Assembly: GCA_002394395.1 (NCBI GenBank) | Contig: DGTR01000014.1 | Location: 33,912 to 97,911, forward strand | Source: Bacteroidales bacterium UBA4331 | Lineage (GTDB): Bacteria; Bacteroidota; Bacteroidia; Bacteroidales; Paludibacteraceae | Length of the DNA stretch: 64,000 bases | Reading direction: 5' to 3' | Shown: positions 39,598 through 49,700 of the stretch, piece after piece | Layout: every line of letters starts with the position of its first letter | Numbering within the stretch: the stretch's first letter is position 1 | Program-made: the position numbers and the translations under genes | Notes under the pieces: generated by a model | Seen by the model: only the letters and a program-made list of their open reading frames with translations | Told to the model about the DNA's origin: nothing | The model's database searches: none

Positions 39598-42030
39598 ATG
39601 CTTTGCATTTTATTAGCGATTAGCACCCTCCTGACCTCCTGGCAGTTCCGCCAGGAGCCGTCGGCTCAGATGCCGAACGTCGATACCGTTTGGCGCGAAG
39701 TGACCATCCCTCACGACTGGGCAATCAGCGGACCTTTTGACCGCGAGAACGACCTCCAGAAAGTCATCGTCGTACAGAACGGAGAGAACGAAGCAACCTG
39801 GAAAACCGGGCGCAGCGGTGGGCTCCCATGGATGGGCAAGGCGCACTACCGCACGCGTGTCAAAGTCAATAAGGACAAGTTCTACACCCTCGTCTTCGAT
39901 GGTGCCATGAGTCATGCCGACGTCTATGTCAACGGCGAAGAGATGGTCTATTGGCCCTACGGATACAACACTTTCGATTGCTACATCCTCCCCCACCTCA
40001 TCACCTCCGACTCCGTGGATATCGATGTCTTTCTGGAGAACAAACCCCAGCAGAGCCGCTGGTACCCGGGCGCAGGACTCTACCGCAACGTCCATCTCGT
40101 AGAGAGCCACCCCGTGCATATCCCCACTTTCGGTATCCTCATCCGGACACCTAAAGTGAGCAAGGATTTTGCGCAGATCACCTTCGCCGCCGAACTACAG
40201 AATGGAGTGGACTCGTTCCGCATCGAGAACACCGAATACAGCGTCCACACCGACATCCTCTTCGACGGCAAAGTGGTAGCCACCATCGACGGACAGGAAG
40301 GGGCGACGGACATCCGCAGCCCGCAGTTATGGAGCCCTGAGACGCCGAACATCTACATAGCGCGCACGCGCGTCTATAAAAACAAGGAGATCATCGACGA
40401 AGTGAACACCCCCTTTGGTATCCGCTCTGTCAGCTACACCCCCGAGCACGGTTTTCAGCTCAACGGCGAGACCCGTAAGTTCAAGGGCGTGTGTCTCCAC
40501 CATGACCTCGGTCCGCTCGGCGTGGCGATTCATAAGGATGCCCTGCGCCATCAGCTGACCATGCTCAAAGAGATGGGTTGCGACGCCGTCCGCACGAGTC
40601 ATAACATGCCCGCGCCGGAACTCGTGGAGCTCTGCGACGAGATGGGCATCATGCTCTGCGTCGAGCCTTTCGACGTCTGGAACCACGGCAAGACCGACAA
40701 TGACTACCACGTCGAGTTCGACGACTGGTGGAAATGGGACATCACCAATATGGTCAAGCATTTCCGCAACAACCCCTCCGTCATGCTCTGGTCCTCCGGT
40801 AACGAGGTATGGAACCAAGTCCTGCCGGACGGTATCGGCATCGTGAAGGAGTTGCAGGCTCTCTTCCATCAACTCGACCCCACACGCCCCGTGACGAATG
40901 GCATGGACCAGGCGATGCACGTCATCCATAATGGTTTTGGCGCAGCGGTCGAACTGCCGGGTTTCAACTACCGCACAGGCAGATATATTGAGGCGTACGA
41001 GAACCTGCCGCAGAAGATGATTCTCGGCTCCGAGACTTCCTCTACCGTCTCTTCCAGAGGCGTGTATAAGGTCCCTGCCGTCATCCAGCCCGACAAACTC
41101 TACTCCGACAACCAGTCCTCCGGTTACGACCTCGAGTACTGCGCTTGGTCGGGTCTGCCCGAGCAGGATTTCCAGCTGCAGGATGACTACCCTTGGACTC
41201 TCGGACAATTCGTCTGGACAGGTTTTGACTACCTCGGCGAACCCTCGCCGTACGACACCGACGCTTGGCCCAGCCACAGTTCCTATTTCGGCATCATCGA
41301 CCTCGCGTCCCTGCCCAAAGACCGTTTCTGGCTCTACCGCAGTCAGTGGAACAAAGCCGACGAGACACTGCATCTCCTCCCGCACTGGAACTGGAAGAAG
41401 GGCGACAAAGTGCCTGTTTTCTGCTATACCTCCTACCCCGAAGCGGAACTCTTCGTCAACGGAAAGAGTTTTGGCAGACTCCGCCATGCGACCCCCGAAG
41501 AGACCGAGCAGCTCGCCAAAGGCGACCTCTCCGTAACTCTCCCGCAACCCGAAGGAAACAAGGCAGCGCGTGTGAGCCAAATGCCGCAAGTCGGCAAATT
41601 CGAGATCCCCGAATGGGGCTCTGCGCCGCGCCCGGAACTCTTACCGCGATACCGCCTCATGTGGTTCGATGTGCCCTATAAGAAAGGAAAGATCGAAGTC
41701 GTAGCCTACGATACCAACGGCAAAGAAGCGGCGCGCCAAACGATCCGCACAGCCTCCAAACCCCACCACTTGGTCGTAGAATGTGCCAACGCCGGCGAGA
41801 ATCCTGACGAACTATACTACATGACCGTCAAGGTGGTCGATCGGAAAGGCAACCTCTGCCCCTTCGCCAATAACCTCATTTCCTACGAAGGAGAAGGCTT
41901 TGTCGCCGCTGCCAACGGAGATGCTACTTGTCTGGACAGTTTCGTACAACCCAAAATGCACGCCTTTGCAGGACAATGTACATTCATCATCCGCAAAGGC
42001 GCGAAAGGTACGTTCCGAATGAAACGTTAA
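39598..42030 (+). CDS. Glycoside hydrolase family 2 (probable beta-galactosidase), exported
   Basis: The 810-residue protein has a short hydrophobic N terminus, then the GH2 sugar-binding (SRWYPGAGLYRNVHL), Ig-like and catalytic domains. The acid/base glutamate is in LWSSGNEVWNQ and the nucleophile in ILGSETSS. A C-terminal GH2 extension follows (residues of about 610-810). Close position to galM and galK supports a beta-galactosidase over beta-glucuronidase or mannosidase, but this is inference. Its stop overlaps the convergent pullulanase stop by 4 bases, so no terminator separates them. Confidence 0.85.
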   Translation: MLCILLAISTLLTSWQFRQEPSAQMPNVDTVWREVTIPHDWAISGPFDRENDLQKVIVVQNGENEATWKTGRSGGLPWMGKAHYRTRVKVNKDKFYTLVFDGAMSHADVYVNGEEMVYWPYGYNTFDCYILPHLITSDSVDIDVFLENKPQQSRWYPGAGLYRNVHLVESHPVHIPTFGILIRTPKVSKDFAQITFAAELQNGVDSFRIENTEYSVHTDILFDGKVVATIDGQEGATDIRSPQLWSPETPNIYIARTRVYKNKEIIDEVNTPFGIRSVSYTPEHGFQLNGETRKFKGVCLHHDLGPLGVAIHKDALRHQLTMLKEMGCDAVRTSHNMPAPELVELCDEMGIMLCVEPFDVWNHGKTDNDYHVEFDDWWKWDITNMVKHFRNNPSVMLWSSGNEVWNQVLPDGIGIVKELQALFHQLDPTRPVTNGMDQAMHVIHNGFGAAVELPGFNYRTGRYIEAYENLPQKMILGSETSSTVSSRGVYKVPAVIQPDKLYSDNQSSGYDLEYCAWSGLPEQDFQLQDDYPWTLGQFVWTGFDYLGEPSPYDTDAWPSHSSYFGIIDLASLPKDRFWLYRSQWNKADETLHLLPHWNWKKGDKVPVFCYTSYPEAELFVNGKSFGRLRHATPEETEQLAKGDLSVTLPQPEGNKAARVSQMPQVGKFEIPEWGSAPRPELLPRYRLMWFDVPYKKGKIEVVAYDTNGKEAARQTIRTASKPHHLVVECANAGENPDELYYMTVKVVDRKGNLCPFANNLISYEGEGFVAAANGDATCLDSFVQPKMHAFAGQCTFIIRKGAKGTFRMKR

Positions 42031-43901
42031 TATTCTGCAAGAATAGTAGCCGAATAAGGCTCTACGACAATATGGCCGGTTTGGATTCGTCCTAAGCCGG
42101 CTTTATTGTTGGCTTGGCCGTCATGCGCGAGGACCGTATAGTCAGCCTCAGGCACTTCTGCTTCTGCCGGTTGGGAACCACCGTTGAGAAGAACGATAAG
42201 CGTCTTCGCAGAGTCAATCCCCTCAAGGTCTTTGATGGCATAGATAATAAGGTGCTCGTTATCGGTGTCGAGGAACTCCACATGCTCTTTAACTGCCTCC
42301 TTGGAGCCCAAGCGGAAACCTTTATGCGCACGACGGATAGCGATCATCTCGCGGTAGTATGCATACAAATCGTTGTATTGGTTCTTGTTCTCCCACGGGA
42401 TAATATTGATAGAATCAGGGCTCTCGAAGCTATTATCGATACCCTGCTTGGTGCGATAGAGTTCTTCGCCGCCATAGATAAAGCTCATTCCTTGCGAGAC
42501 AAGGACCGCTGTTTGCGCGAGTTTGGACATACGGATTTTGGTCTGCTCGGTCTCGCCCGTAGCGGAAATATCAATGCGGTCACGGAGGCAGAAGTTGTCA
42601 TGGCAGGTAATATACGAGACATGCTGCATGGGTTCGCCGCTCCATTCCGGACATGCTATGAGTCCGCGCATGACATCTTTGGCGGAAGCCGGATTGCCGG
42701 ATGCAAATCCTCTCTCATGGTCAAAAGGCGAACCGATGAGGGCATTACGTATATCATCGCTGAACGCACCTACACGCGGCATCTTATAGGTCCATTGCTT
42801 CATGGCGAGTTCCTCATACGGATACGCAGGACTCATAGCCGCCCAACCCTCGCCGTAAGTCAGGATAGTAGGATCAATCTCATCGAGTGCAGCACGGATC
42901 TGGCGCATGGTCTCCTGGTCATGAATACCCATGAGGTCAAAACGGAAACCGTCGATATGGTACTCTTTCGCCCAATAACAAACGGACGCCACCATAAAGC
43001 GACGCATCATCTCATGGTCAGAAGCAGTCTCATTACCGCAACCGGATCCATTGGCATAGGTGCCATCCTCGTTCATGCGGTAGAAATAGTAAGGCACAAC
43101 GCGTCCCAGTGCACAGCCTTCAGCGTTATAGGTATGATTATAGACAACATCCATTATGACGCGGATACCGGCGGCATGAAGCGCCTGAATCATCTCTTTG
43201 GCCTCGCGGATTCGCACTACAGGATTGTACGGATCAGAGGAGTAACCTCCTTCCGGGGCATTATAATTAACCGGATCGTAGCCCCAGTTATAGCGGTTCT
43301 TCGCAAGCTTCGTCTCATCGATACTGCCGTAGTCAAAGAAGGGCAGAATCTGAACGTGCGTAACACCTAATTCCGACAGATAGTCGGCGCACTCCGCCAT
43401 ACCGAGGAATTTACCCTTGTGCTCCACACCGGAGTGAGGCGACATGGTGAAGTCGCGGATATGCGTCTCATATACCACGATATCTGTTTCATCGGGCATT
43501 GCGGGTCGGCTGTCGTTAGTCCATCCATCCGGATCGGTTTCGCGCATATCGATAATCGCAGCACGCGCTCCATTCACGGAGACAGCCTTTGCAAAAATAC
43601 CCGGAGACTCGGCTGACCATTTGCCGTTCTGGAAGGACCGTACGGTATAATACTGACCAAGCAGATCACCTTTGACGGTTGCCTGCCAGAAATCGTTTTC
43701 CGTCTTGGTCAAAGGGATGGTTCGGTACGCATCCTGTTGAGCATCTTCATAGAGTTGCACCTCCATTTGCTCAGCGGAATTGGACCAGAAAGCGAACTCC
43801 GTTTGCCGCGGGGAATAGACACATTCGTTTTCCAAGCGTGTCTGCTTGGCGGTACAGGACAATAAAATTAGCGAGAGCATAGTAATGAAAATGTTTCTCA
43901 T
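42027..43901 (-). CDS. pulA: Type I pullulanase (GH13) lipoprotein
   Basis: PulA cuts alpha-1,6 branches of pullulan, glycogen or starch. The lipobox SLILLSC puts the lipidated cysteine at residue 16. After a CBM48-like region come the type I pullulanase motif YNWGYDP, VIMDVVYNHTY, the nucleophile in GFRFDLMG, the acid/base in LTYGEGWA and VSYITCHDN. It has 624 residues. It is downstream of the SusE-like gene but has its own promoter flanked by palindromes, so it can be controlled separately. Confidence 0.93.
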   Translation of the reverse strand: MRNIFITMLSLILLSCTAKQTRLENECVYSPRQTEFAFWSNSAEQMEVQLYEDAQQDAYRTIPLTKTENDFWQATVKGDLLGQYYTVRSFQNGKWSAESPGIFAKAVSVNGARAAIIDMRETDPDGWTNDSRPAMPDETDIVVYETHIRDFTMSPHSGVEHKGKFLGMAECADYLSELGVTHVQILPFFDYGSIDETKLAKNRYNWGYDPVNYNAPEGGYSSDPYNPVVRIREAKEMIQALHAAGIRVIMDVVYNHTYNAEGCALGRVVPYYFYRMNEDGTYANGSGCGNETASDHEMMRRFMVASVCYWAKEYHIDGFRFDLMGIHDQETMRQIRAALDEIDPTILTYGEGWAAMSPAYPYEELAMKQWTYKMPRVGAFSDDIRNALIGSPFDHERGFASGNPASAKDVMRGLIACPEWSGEPMQHVSYITCHDNFCLRDRIDISATGETEQTKIRMSKLAQTAVLVSQGMSFIYGGEELYRTKQGIDNSFESPDSINIIPWENKNQYNDLYAYYREMIAIRRAHKGFRLGSKEAVKEHVEFLDTDNEHLIIYAIKDLEGIDSAKTLIVLLNGGSQPAEAEVPEADYTVLAHDGQANNKAGLGRIQTGHIVVEPYSATILAEY

Positions 43902-43932
43902 AGGATTAAAAGTATTACTGAGTTTTTAATAT

Positions 43933-43960
43933 CTCGGCATAATGCCGAAGGGTAAACGAA
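43933..43960 (-). promoter_or_regulatory. Palindromic element 1 in the pulA leader
   Basis: The core TCGGCATAATGCCGA (43934-43948) is a perfect odd palindrome, followed by AGGGTAAACGAA. It lies in the predicted 5' leader of pulA. Confidence 0.6.
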
Positions 43961-43978
43961 AAGAATCCTTTTCGGGCA

Positions 43979-44009
43979 CAAAGGTACAACAATTTTTCGG
44001 AATATGCAA
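43979..44009 (-). promoter_or_regulatory. Promoter of pulA
   Basis: On the minus strand TTGCATATTCC at -33, TACCTTTG at -7, 20-base spacer. Confidence 0.85.
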
Positions 44010-44038
44010 ATTATTCTGCTATTTTAGAGATTTTTAGG

Positions 44039-44066
44039 CTCGGCATAATGCCGAGGGTTGAACGAA
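44039..44066 (-). promoter_or_regulatory. Palindromic element 2 upstream of the pulA promoter
   Basis: The same core TCGGCATAATGCCGA (44040-44054), followed by GGGTTGAACGAA. The centres of the two copies are 106 bases apart, about ten helical turns, with the promoter between them. Confidence 0.6.
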
Positions 44067-44067
44067 G

Positions 44068-44099
44068 AAAATAGCCCGAGCGTGAGCCCGAGCTATTTT
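44068..44099 (-). terminator. Terminator of the SusC-SusD-SusE operon
   Basis: AAAATAGC and GCTATTTT arms with an inner CCGAG/CTCGG part; it lies 20 bases after the stop at 44119 on the minus strand. Confidence 0.75.
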
Positions 44100-44118
44100 A
44101 CTGATTCAGAATAAAAGA

Positions 44119-45045
44119 TTATTCAGCGCAAGCTTTCCACTTACCGGTAGAATAATCGATCAGGAACTCAACCTCATCACCAAATGCAATGTTCGGGTTG
44201 TTATCTCCCCAAGTATCCTCGTCAGCATTGAAAGCGCGGATCTCGTTTTCCCAACCACTTACAGAACCTGCAAACTTGAACTCGTCAGAAGCGTCAGCTT
44301 TAACGGTAGCCTCATATTGGCCTTCCTTGCCAGCAACCGGAGTCATAGCGATCTCAGTAGCATTCCAGCTGTTGAACGAACCTACGATAGACGGAACCTC
44401 AGAGCCGCAATCGTTTGTCGGAACAACAAGAACAACATGACGGTCTTTGAGTACAACCTCAGCACACTCAGACTTGTTCCATTTAGCGACTTTAACGTAA
44501 ACCAGACCGGAGGTATGAACTTGGATGTTACCATCGTTGGAGGTACTGTGATCAGCAGTGCTGTAGTCCTCAATGAACTCCCACTCTTTAGCTTGGCCTT
44601 CCCAAGAGCCATCGTCGGTGTAGATCAAGCAAATCTTACCAGCCATAGCGATTGCATCCTCACCCCAAGGTTCAGCACCCAGTTTGTAGGTAGCCTTGAA
44701 CCATTTCTTAGAACCATCGATAGCCTCGAACTTAATGCACTCTGCAGCAGAAGCAGGACCATTCTCATCGAGATACTGATTTGCACTCACCCAATTAGAA
44801 CCATCGAGTGTACCCTTGAAAGCTACGCCGTTGCACTCAGAACCCTCAGGGATGCTGATTACGAAAGTAACGTAGCCAGCTGCCGGGGCGTCAACCTCAG
44901 GGATCTCCTCCTCTACAGGAACAACGGTAGAGTCACCAGGTTGAGGAGTAGGAACAATAGGATTGTTTCCGTCCTTCTTGTCACAAGCTACGAATGCCAA
45001 TGCGCCCAGAGTCAGGGCAGCAAACATCAATTTGTTAAATTTCAT
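44119..45045 (-). CDS. SusE/F-like surface lipoprotein with starch-binding-type module
   Basis: The 308-residue lipoprotein has a lipobox (LGALAFVAC, lipidated Cys21), an acidic/proline linker (NNPIVPTPQPGDSTVVPVEEE) and two beta modules. The C-terminal module carries SIVGSFNSWNATEIAMTP followed by YEATVKADASDEFKFA, the GxFNxW pattern of starch-binding (CBM20/48-like or SusE) modules. It presumably holds alpha-glucan at the cell surface next to SusC-SusD. It is 61 bases downstream of susD. Confidence 0.8.
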   Translation of the reverse strand: MKFNKLMFAALTLGALAFVACDKKDGNNPIVPTPQPGDSTVVPVEEEIPEVDAPAAGYVTFVISIPEGSECNGVAFKGTLDGSNWVSANQYLDENGPASAAECIKFEAIDGSKKWFKATYKLGAEPWGEDAIAMAGKICLIYTDDGSWEGQAKEWEFIEDYSTADHSTSNDGNIQVHTSGLVYVKVAKWNKSECAEVVLKDRHVVLVVPTNDCGSEVPSIVGSFNSWNATEIAMTPVAGKEGQYEATVKADASDEFKFAGSVSGWENEIRAFNADEDTWGDNNPNIAFGDEVEFLIDYSTGKWKACAE

Positions 45046-45081
45046 AACGTTTTTGATTTTTTAATGAATAATGTTAATTAA

Positions 45082-45100
45082 AATAAGTTTCACACTTATT
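45082..45100 (-). other. Small hairpin in the susD-susE gap
   Basis: AATAAG, loop TTTCACA, CTTATT. It could serve as an mRNA processing or stability site that lowers susE-like expression; no T-run follows. Confidence 0.35.
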
Positions 45101-45106
45101 GTATGA

Positions 45107-46786
45107 TTAATATCCCTCTGCCTGGGTCAAACCAGCTGCAACTATATCAGCCTCAGGAATAGGATAGATGTTATATTTCTTTTCAAGGTTAACCAGTCCT
45201 TCTTCGGATTTATTACCGCCACGGCCTTCCCAATGGTAGTTAGCAGAGGTACCTGCGAACTTACCAAAGCGCACAAGATCCATACGACGACGTCCTTCTG
45301 CCCAAAACTCACGGCTCCACTCGTCGAGGAGGAAATCGTCACTCAGAGTGAAAGGCTTAGTATTGTGAGCTCGGTCACGCAGTGCTTGGATTGCTGCTTC
45401 TGCGGTCATTCCAGAAGCGGTAGCTCCACGATGCACGGCCTCAGCATAAGTGAGGTAAGCTTCTCCTACACGAAGCATAGGGATATCGGTATCCACAAAA
45501 TTAGGTCCATGACCAGAAACGGTAATATCTTCACCCATAGTATTCTCCACATAGCGTCCTGTCCATTTCAGCATTGACCAACTATCTTGGAATCCACCCA
45601 TGTTTCCACGAGGTTTAATCGAATCCGCAGTAAGGATGGTAGAATCCGGTTCAATCACCGGCTTTCCATTAGTAAGTACAGAGCAGAAGATAGCACGATC
45701 ATCCCCCAAGAGTGCCGGCATATCAAACTCATTCTTCAATATAGTCGGAGTAATATCTATGTCAACAAATTTCGACAAGAATTCGGGAGTCGTACGATAT
45801 CCAGCCCAACCATCAGGTGAATTGGCGGGCATATAGTCGGTATTACGGCAACCAAGCACGAGGAAAGTAGAGCCACCATAGGCTTGGCAATAAATACCGT
45901 CTTGATAGATAAGAAGTAAAGCTTCGCCACTAGCCCCGCCAACAACACGGAAGTTATCGCCCATAAAGAGTTCTTGATATGGTGTATAGACTCCACCTAA
46001 ACTGGTTGTATGGAGTTTATGCGGACCATCTATTACCTGTTTCGCGTAATCTGCAGCTTTCTGCCATTGTGGCACGCCGGTATATACTTCCGCGTTGAGG
46101 TACATGCGAGCAAGCAGGAGCTTAGCGGCATACTTATCCACACGGAAGTCATTGAGACGGGTTTCCGGCAGTTTGTTCTCCAGATCCTTCAACTCATTCT
46201 CCAGCCATATAAAGAGCTGTGAGCGGGTGTATTGTTCTTTTTTACCCGGGCTTACTTTATCAACGAACGGCACGCTACCGAACATATCCAAAAGGTAGAA
46301 ATAGTTGAGGGCGCGGATGAATCGAACCTCAGCAATTTGGTTAGCGCCATCACCATCCTCCTTTGCATTCTCCAAGAAGTGGTTGCAAAGGGTGATGTCG
46401 ATATACAAACGATAGTACAAACCTTGTACTTGTTGGTTCAACGAATTCCAACGAACTTTACGGACATCATCAAATCCAGGGTCATTCCAAGGGATCCAGC
46501 ATTCATCAGTTGGCATTTCTTGAAGAACCCACGTCATACGATAGAAAGAAGACATACCTTCGTCAAAATCATCTATATCACCGCTACCGGCAGGTCCTTG
46601 TTGTCCTGTCAATGCGAGCGTAGCATAACATTTAGAGAAGACAGCATCTTGGTTAAATTCCATGATCTTATTCTCATCATGCGGTACGACATCTAAGTCT
46701 TGTACACATGCTGTGAGCCCAAAGAGGGCAACGCCGGCACAAATGAAATATTTTCCTAATGTTTTCATAATCTTTGTTTGTTTCAT
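45107..46786 (-). CDS. susD: SusD/RagB family nutrient-binding lipoprotein
   Basis: SusD forms the lid of the SusC transporter and binds oligosaccharide. The lipobox is ALFGLTAC. The SusD TPR-like fold is visible (AEVRFIRALNYFYLLDMFGSVPFV, AAKLLLARMYLNAEVY) and the ending (WAEGRRRMDLVRFGKF..., YPIPEADI) is standard. It has 559 residues from 46786; a second start at 46768 gives 553. It is 6 bases after susC. Together with PulA this suggests starch-like substrate, but susD alone does not fix specificity. Confidence 0.93.
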   Translation of the reverse strand: MKQTKIMKTLGKYFICAGVALFGLTACVQDLDVVPHDENKIMEFNQDAVFSKCYATLALTGQQGPAGSGDIDDFDEGMSSFYRMTWVLQEMPTDECWIPWNDPGFDDVRKVRWNSLNQQVQGLYYRLYIDITLCNHFLENAKEDGDGANQIAEVRFIRALNYFYLLDMFGSVPFVDKVSPGKKEQYTRSQLFIWLENELKDLENKLPETRLNDFRVDKYAAKLLLARMYLNAEVYTGVPQWQKAADYAKQVIDGPHKLHTTSLGGVYTPYQELFMGDNFRVVGGASGEALLLIYQDGIYCQAYGGSTFLVLGCRNTDYMPANSPDGWAGYRTTPEFLSKFVDIDITPTILKNEFDMPALLGDDRAIFCSVLTNGKPVIEPDSTILTADSIKPRGNMGGFQDSWSMLKWTGRYVENTMGEDITVSGHGPNFVDTDIPMLRVGEAYLTYAEAVHRGATASGMTAEAAIQALRDRAHNTKPFTLSDDFLLDEWSREFWAEGRRRMDLVRFGKFAGTSANYHWEGRGGNKSEEGLVNLEKKYNIYPIPEADIVAAGLTQAEGY

Positions 46787-46792
46787 GATTGA

Positions 46793-49700
46793 TTAGAATT
46801 GTATACTAACACCCAATACTGATGTCAAGCTACGCGGATACATACTGTTATCACGACCTTCGTAAATTTCGGGGTCAACTCCCTTGTAGCCAGAGATTAC
46901 GAATGGGTTCTGAATAGTCGCATATATACGTGCATTGAGTTTGTTCTTGGTTACTTTCTGGCTGAAAGTATAACCAAGGGTAATATTGTCACAACGGAGG
47001 AAAGAGGCATCCTCAATGAAGTAGTCGGTCAGGAACCAGTCACTAAACGATTTACCCTGCTCATAGGCACCCGTTTCTTTATTCCAAACCAGATCATACA
47101 TTCCGTCCGATTTCATACCGCTCCAATAGGTATTGTAAGCACTCCGAGTCAAACCTTGGTAACCACCGCTAATGTCAGTATATACGTTATCCGGAGCTAC
47201 GTTATAGATTTGTCCTGCAAGCACGCCGTTATAAACATAGTTGCCAATCGAAGCACGGAAGGTCAAACCGAGGTCAAAGCCGTAGAATTGGAACTTGGTC
47301 TGGAAGCCCATCGTAACAGGCGCGAACGGAGACTTAGACATGTAACGGTCATCCGCATTCACTTGACCATCCTTATTGCGGTCCACTGCGTAATATATGG
47401 TATTACCAGCGTCATCAACACCCTTCTCTGCCTCATACACATAGAAAGTATAAGCAGAATAACCTACCTTATGCGCTTGAATAGAACCACCTGTACCTAC
47501 GCTAATACCTCCAGTTGGTACATAATAGGTAGAATCATTATCGGACGCATTCAGTTTGGTAATCTTATTCATATTCCAAGTAAGGTTGAAGCCCAGATCC
47601 CATTTGAACTTGCTCGGATGTCTCTGCATGTCGATAGCAACAGCATTGATAGAGAATTCCACACCCTGATTATAGAGCGAACCAATGTTACTTACCACTT
47701 TGTTCCTAAAGTTTGTACCCGTCGGCACATTGACTGTATTAATCAAGTCATTGGTAATACGATAGTAGTAGTCGATGCTTCCGGTTACACGGCTATTGAG
47801 GAAGCCGAAATCAATACCGGCGCCATAGGTCGTTGTTTTCTCCCAAGTGAGCTCGGTATTCACTGCATCCGGACGATAGTTGTAGTACAAAGGCAGACCA
47901 TCCGCATCATACACCTGCGTACCGGTACCATCATAAACCGCCTTACCATCCTCATCAACCATAAGGAAATTATCTCCACCTACTGGATAGTAAGCATGGG
48001 GCTGTGATGGATAATAGGTAGCAAAGTACGGATAGTCACCATAGTTAATCTCTTGCTGACCTGTGATACCATAGTTGAGACGAAGTTTCAACTCCGAGAG
48101 GACATTGGTTTCACGAAGAGCAGCGAAGGTCTCCTTAATCTTCCATCCCAATGCTGCGGAGGGGAAGAATCCCCAACGGTTGTTCTTATGGAAACGAGAC
48201 GAGCCATCGGCACGGAAGGTCGCGGTCAACATAATCTGGTTCCAACCGGTCCAATTGGCACGTCCGAAGAAGGAAACAATATAGTTCTCGTTCATCCAAT
48301 TGTACATGTCACGGTTCTTTTCATACATTTGACCAGCCAACGGGTTCGGTGTTTTATCCGATTTCAGTGAGTTCGTCGGATAAGTTCCCCAAAAATCATG
48401 TGAACCTTTGCTATGACGATGATACCACTCGTAAGCAGCCATAACATCGAAATGCTGGTTCTCGTTAAAGTCCTTATCATACATGATATAGGAGGTAAAC
48501 TGCAATTTATACTTGCTAGTTTTATCCCAACCTTGCCATCCATAGTAATGTTTCGAGAACGAATACGGACTAACTTCGGTATCCGACTTACCATAAGAGT
48601 AGTCGGCATCAAAGCTTGCATGGAGTGACAGATCTTCCAAACCATGGATTTTATACACTCCTTCAATACTACCAACGAAGGCACCAGAGTTAGAGGTGTA
48701 TTTCTCTTGGTTGATCGCAGCTACCGGATTGCCGGTTGTATTGGCGTGCGGTGCAAACGGCCATGCTGGATCGGAGTAGTTACCACGTGCGGCACGCTGA
48801 TAGTATCCACCGAAGTAGTTATCCGCGATCTCCTGCTCGGTCATGGTCACGCCACCAGCACCCTTTACTGTAGCATCCGTACCATCGTAACGTTTGGGGT
48901 TACCACCCATAACCGGCTGTGTCGGGTCCATGCTGAGTGCAGCACCTACTACACCCGGCGCATAGCGGTTATGGATATACATTCCCTTCAAGTTGATATT
49001 AAACGAGAGGTGTTTATCCAAGAAAGAAGGATTGAGGTTCGCCGAAGCGGTTACACGCTGCATGTTATCCGTTTTGACAACACCGTTGAGCATTGTATAA
49101 CCAAGCGAGAAACGGTACGGCATATTCTTCACGCCACCAGTAACGGAGAAATTATGATCCGTAGAGATTGCAGCACGATAAATCTGATCCTGCCAATCGG
49201 TGTTATAGAGACCGAGCCATTTAGTTTTATAGGTCGGGTGCCCAAGCGCTGCTGCATATGCACGCATATCGTCGCCGGAGAGAGTCTCCATACGATTTAC
49301 AAAATTCGCCATAGAGACGTTACCCTCATAGGAGAATCGCGGTTTTGAGCCTGCAGTACCTTTTTTGGTAGTGATGATGATGACACCGTTGGAAGCACGC
49401 GAACCGTAGATAGCGGTAGCAGAAGCATCCTTGAGGACGGTGAAAGTCTCGATATCGGACGGGTTCACCATAGAGAGGGGGTTCGACACACCCTGAATAC
49501 CACCACCATCCATCATCTGACCATCAATAACGATCAACGGGTCATTCGAAGCTTGAAGAGAAGAACCACCACGGATTCGGATAGTAGCATTATCACCCGG
49601 TCGACCAGAATTCGAGGTGACGTTCACGCCGGCAATCTTACCAGAAAGCATGTCGGTAGCGTTAGTGTTCAAACCCTTGTTCATGTCATCGGGTTTGATG

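Noticed and set aside
40327..41589. A 420-codon minus-strand frame opposite the GH2 gene
   Set aside because: It has low-complexity Val/Asp/Leu composition typical of antisense frames and no leader signals.
42114..43370. A 418-codon plus-strand frame opposite pulA
   Set aside because: pulA on the minus strand has complete GH13 motifs; the plus frame has no family features.
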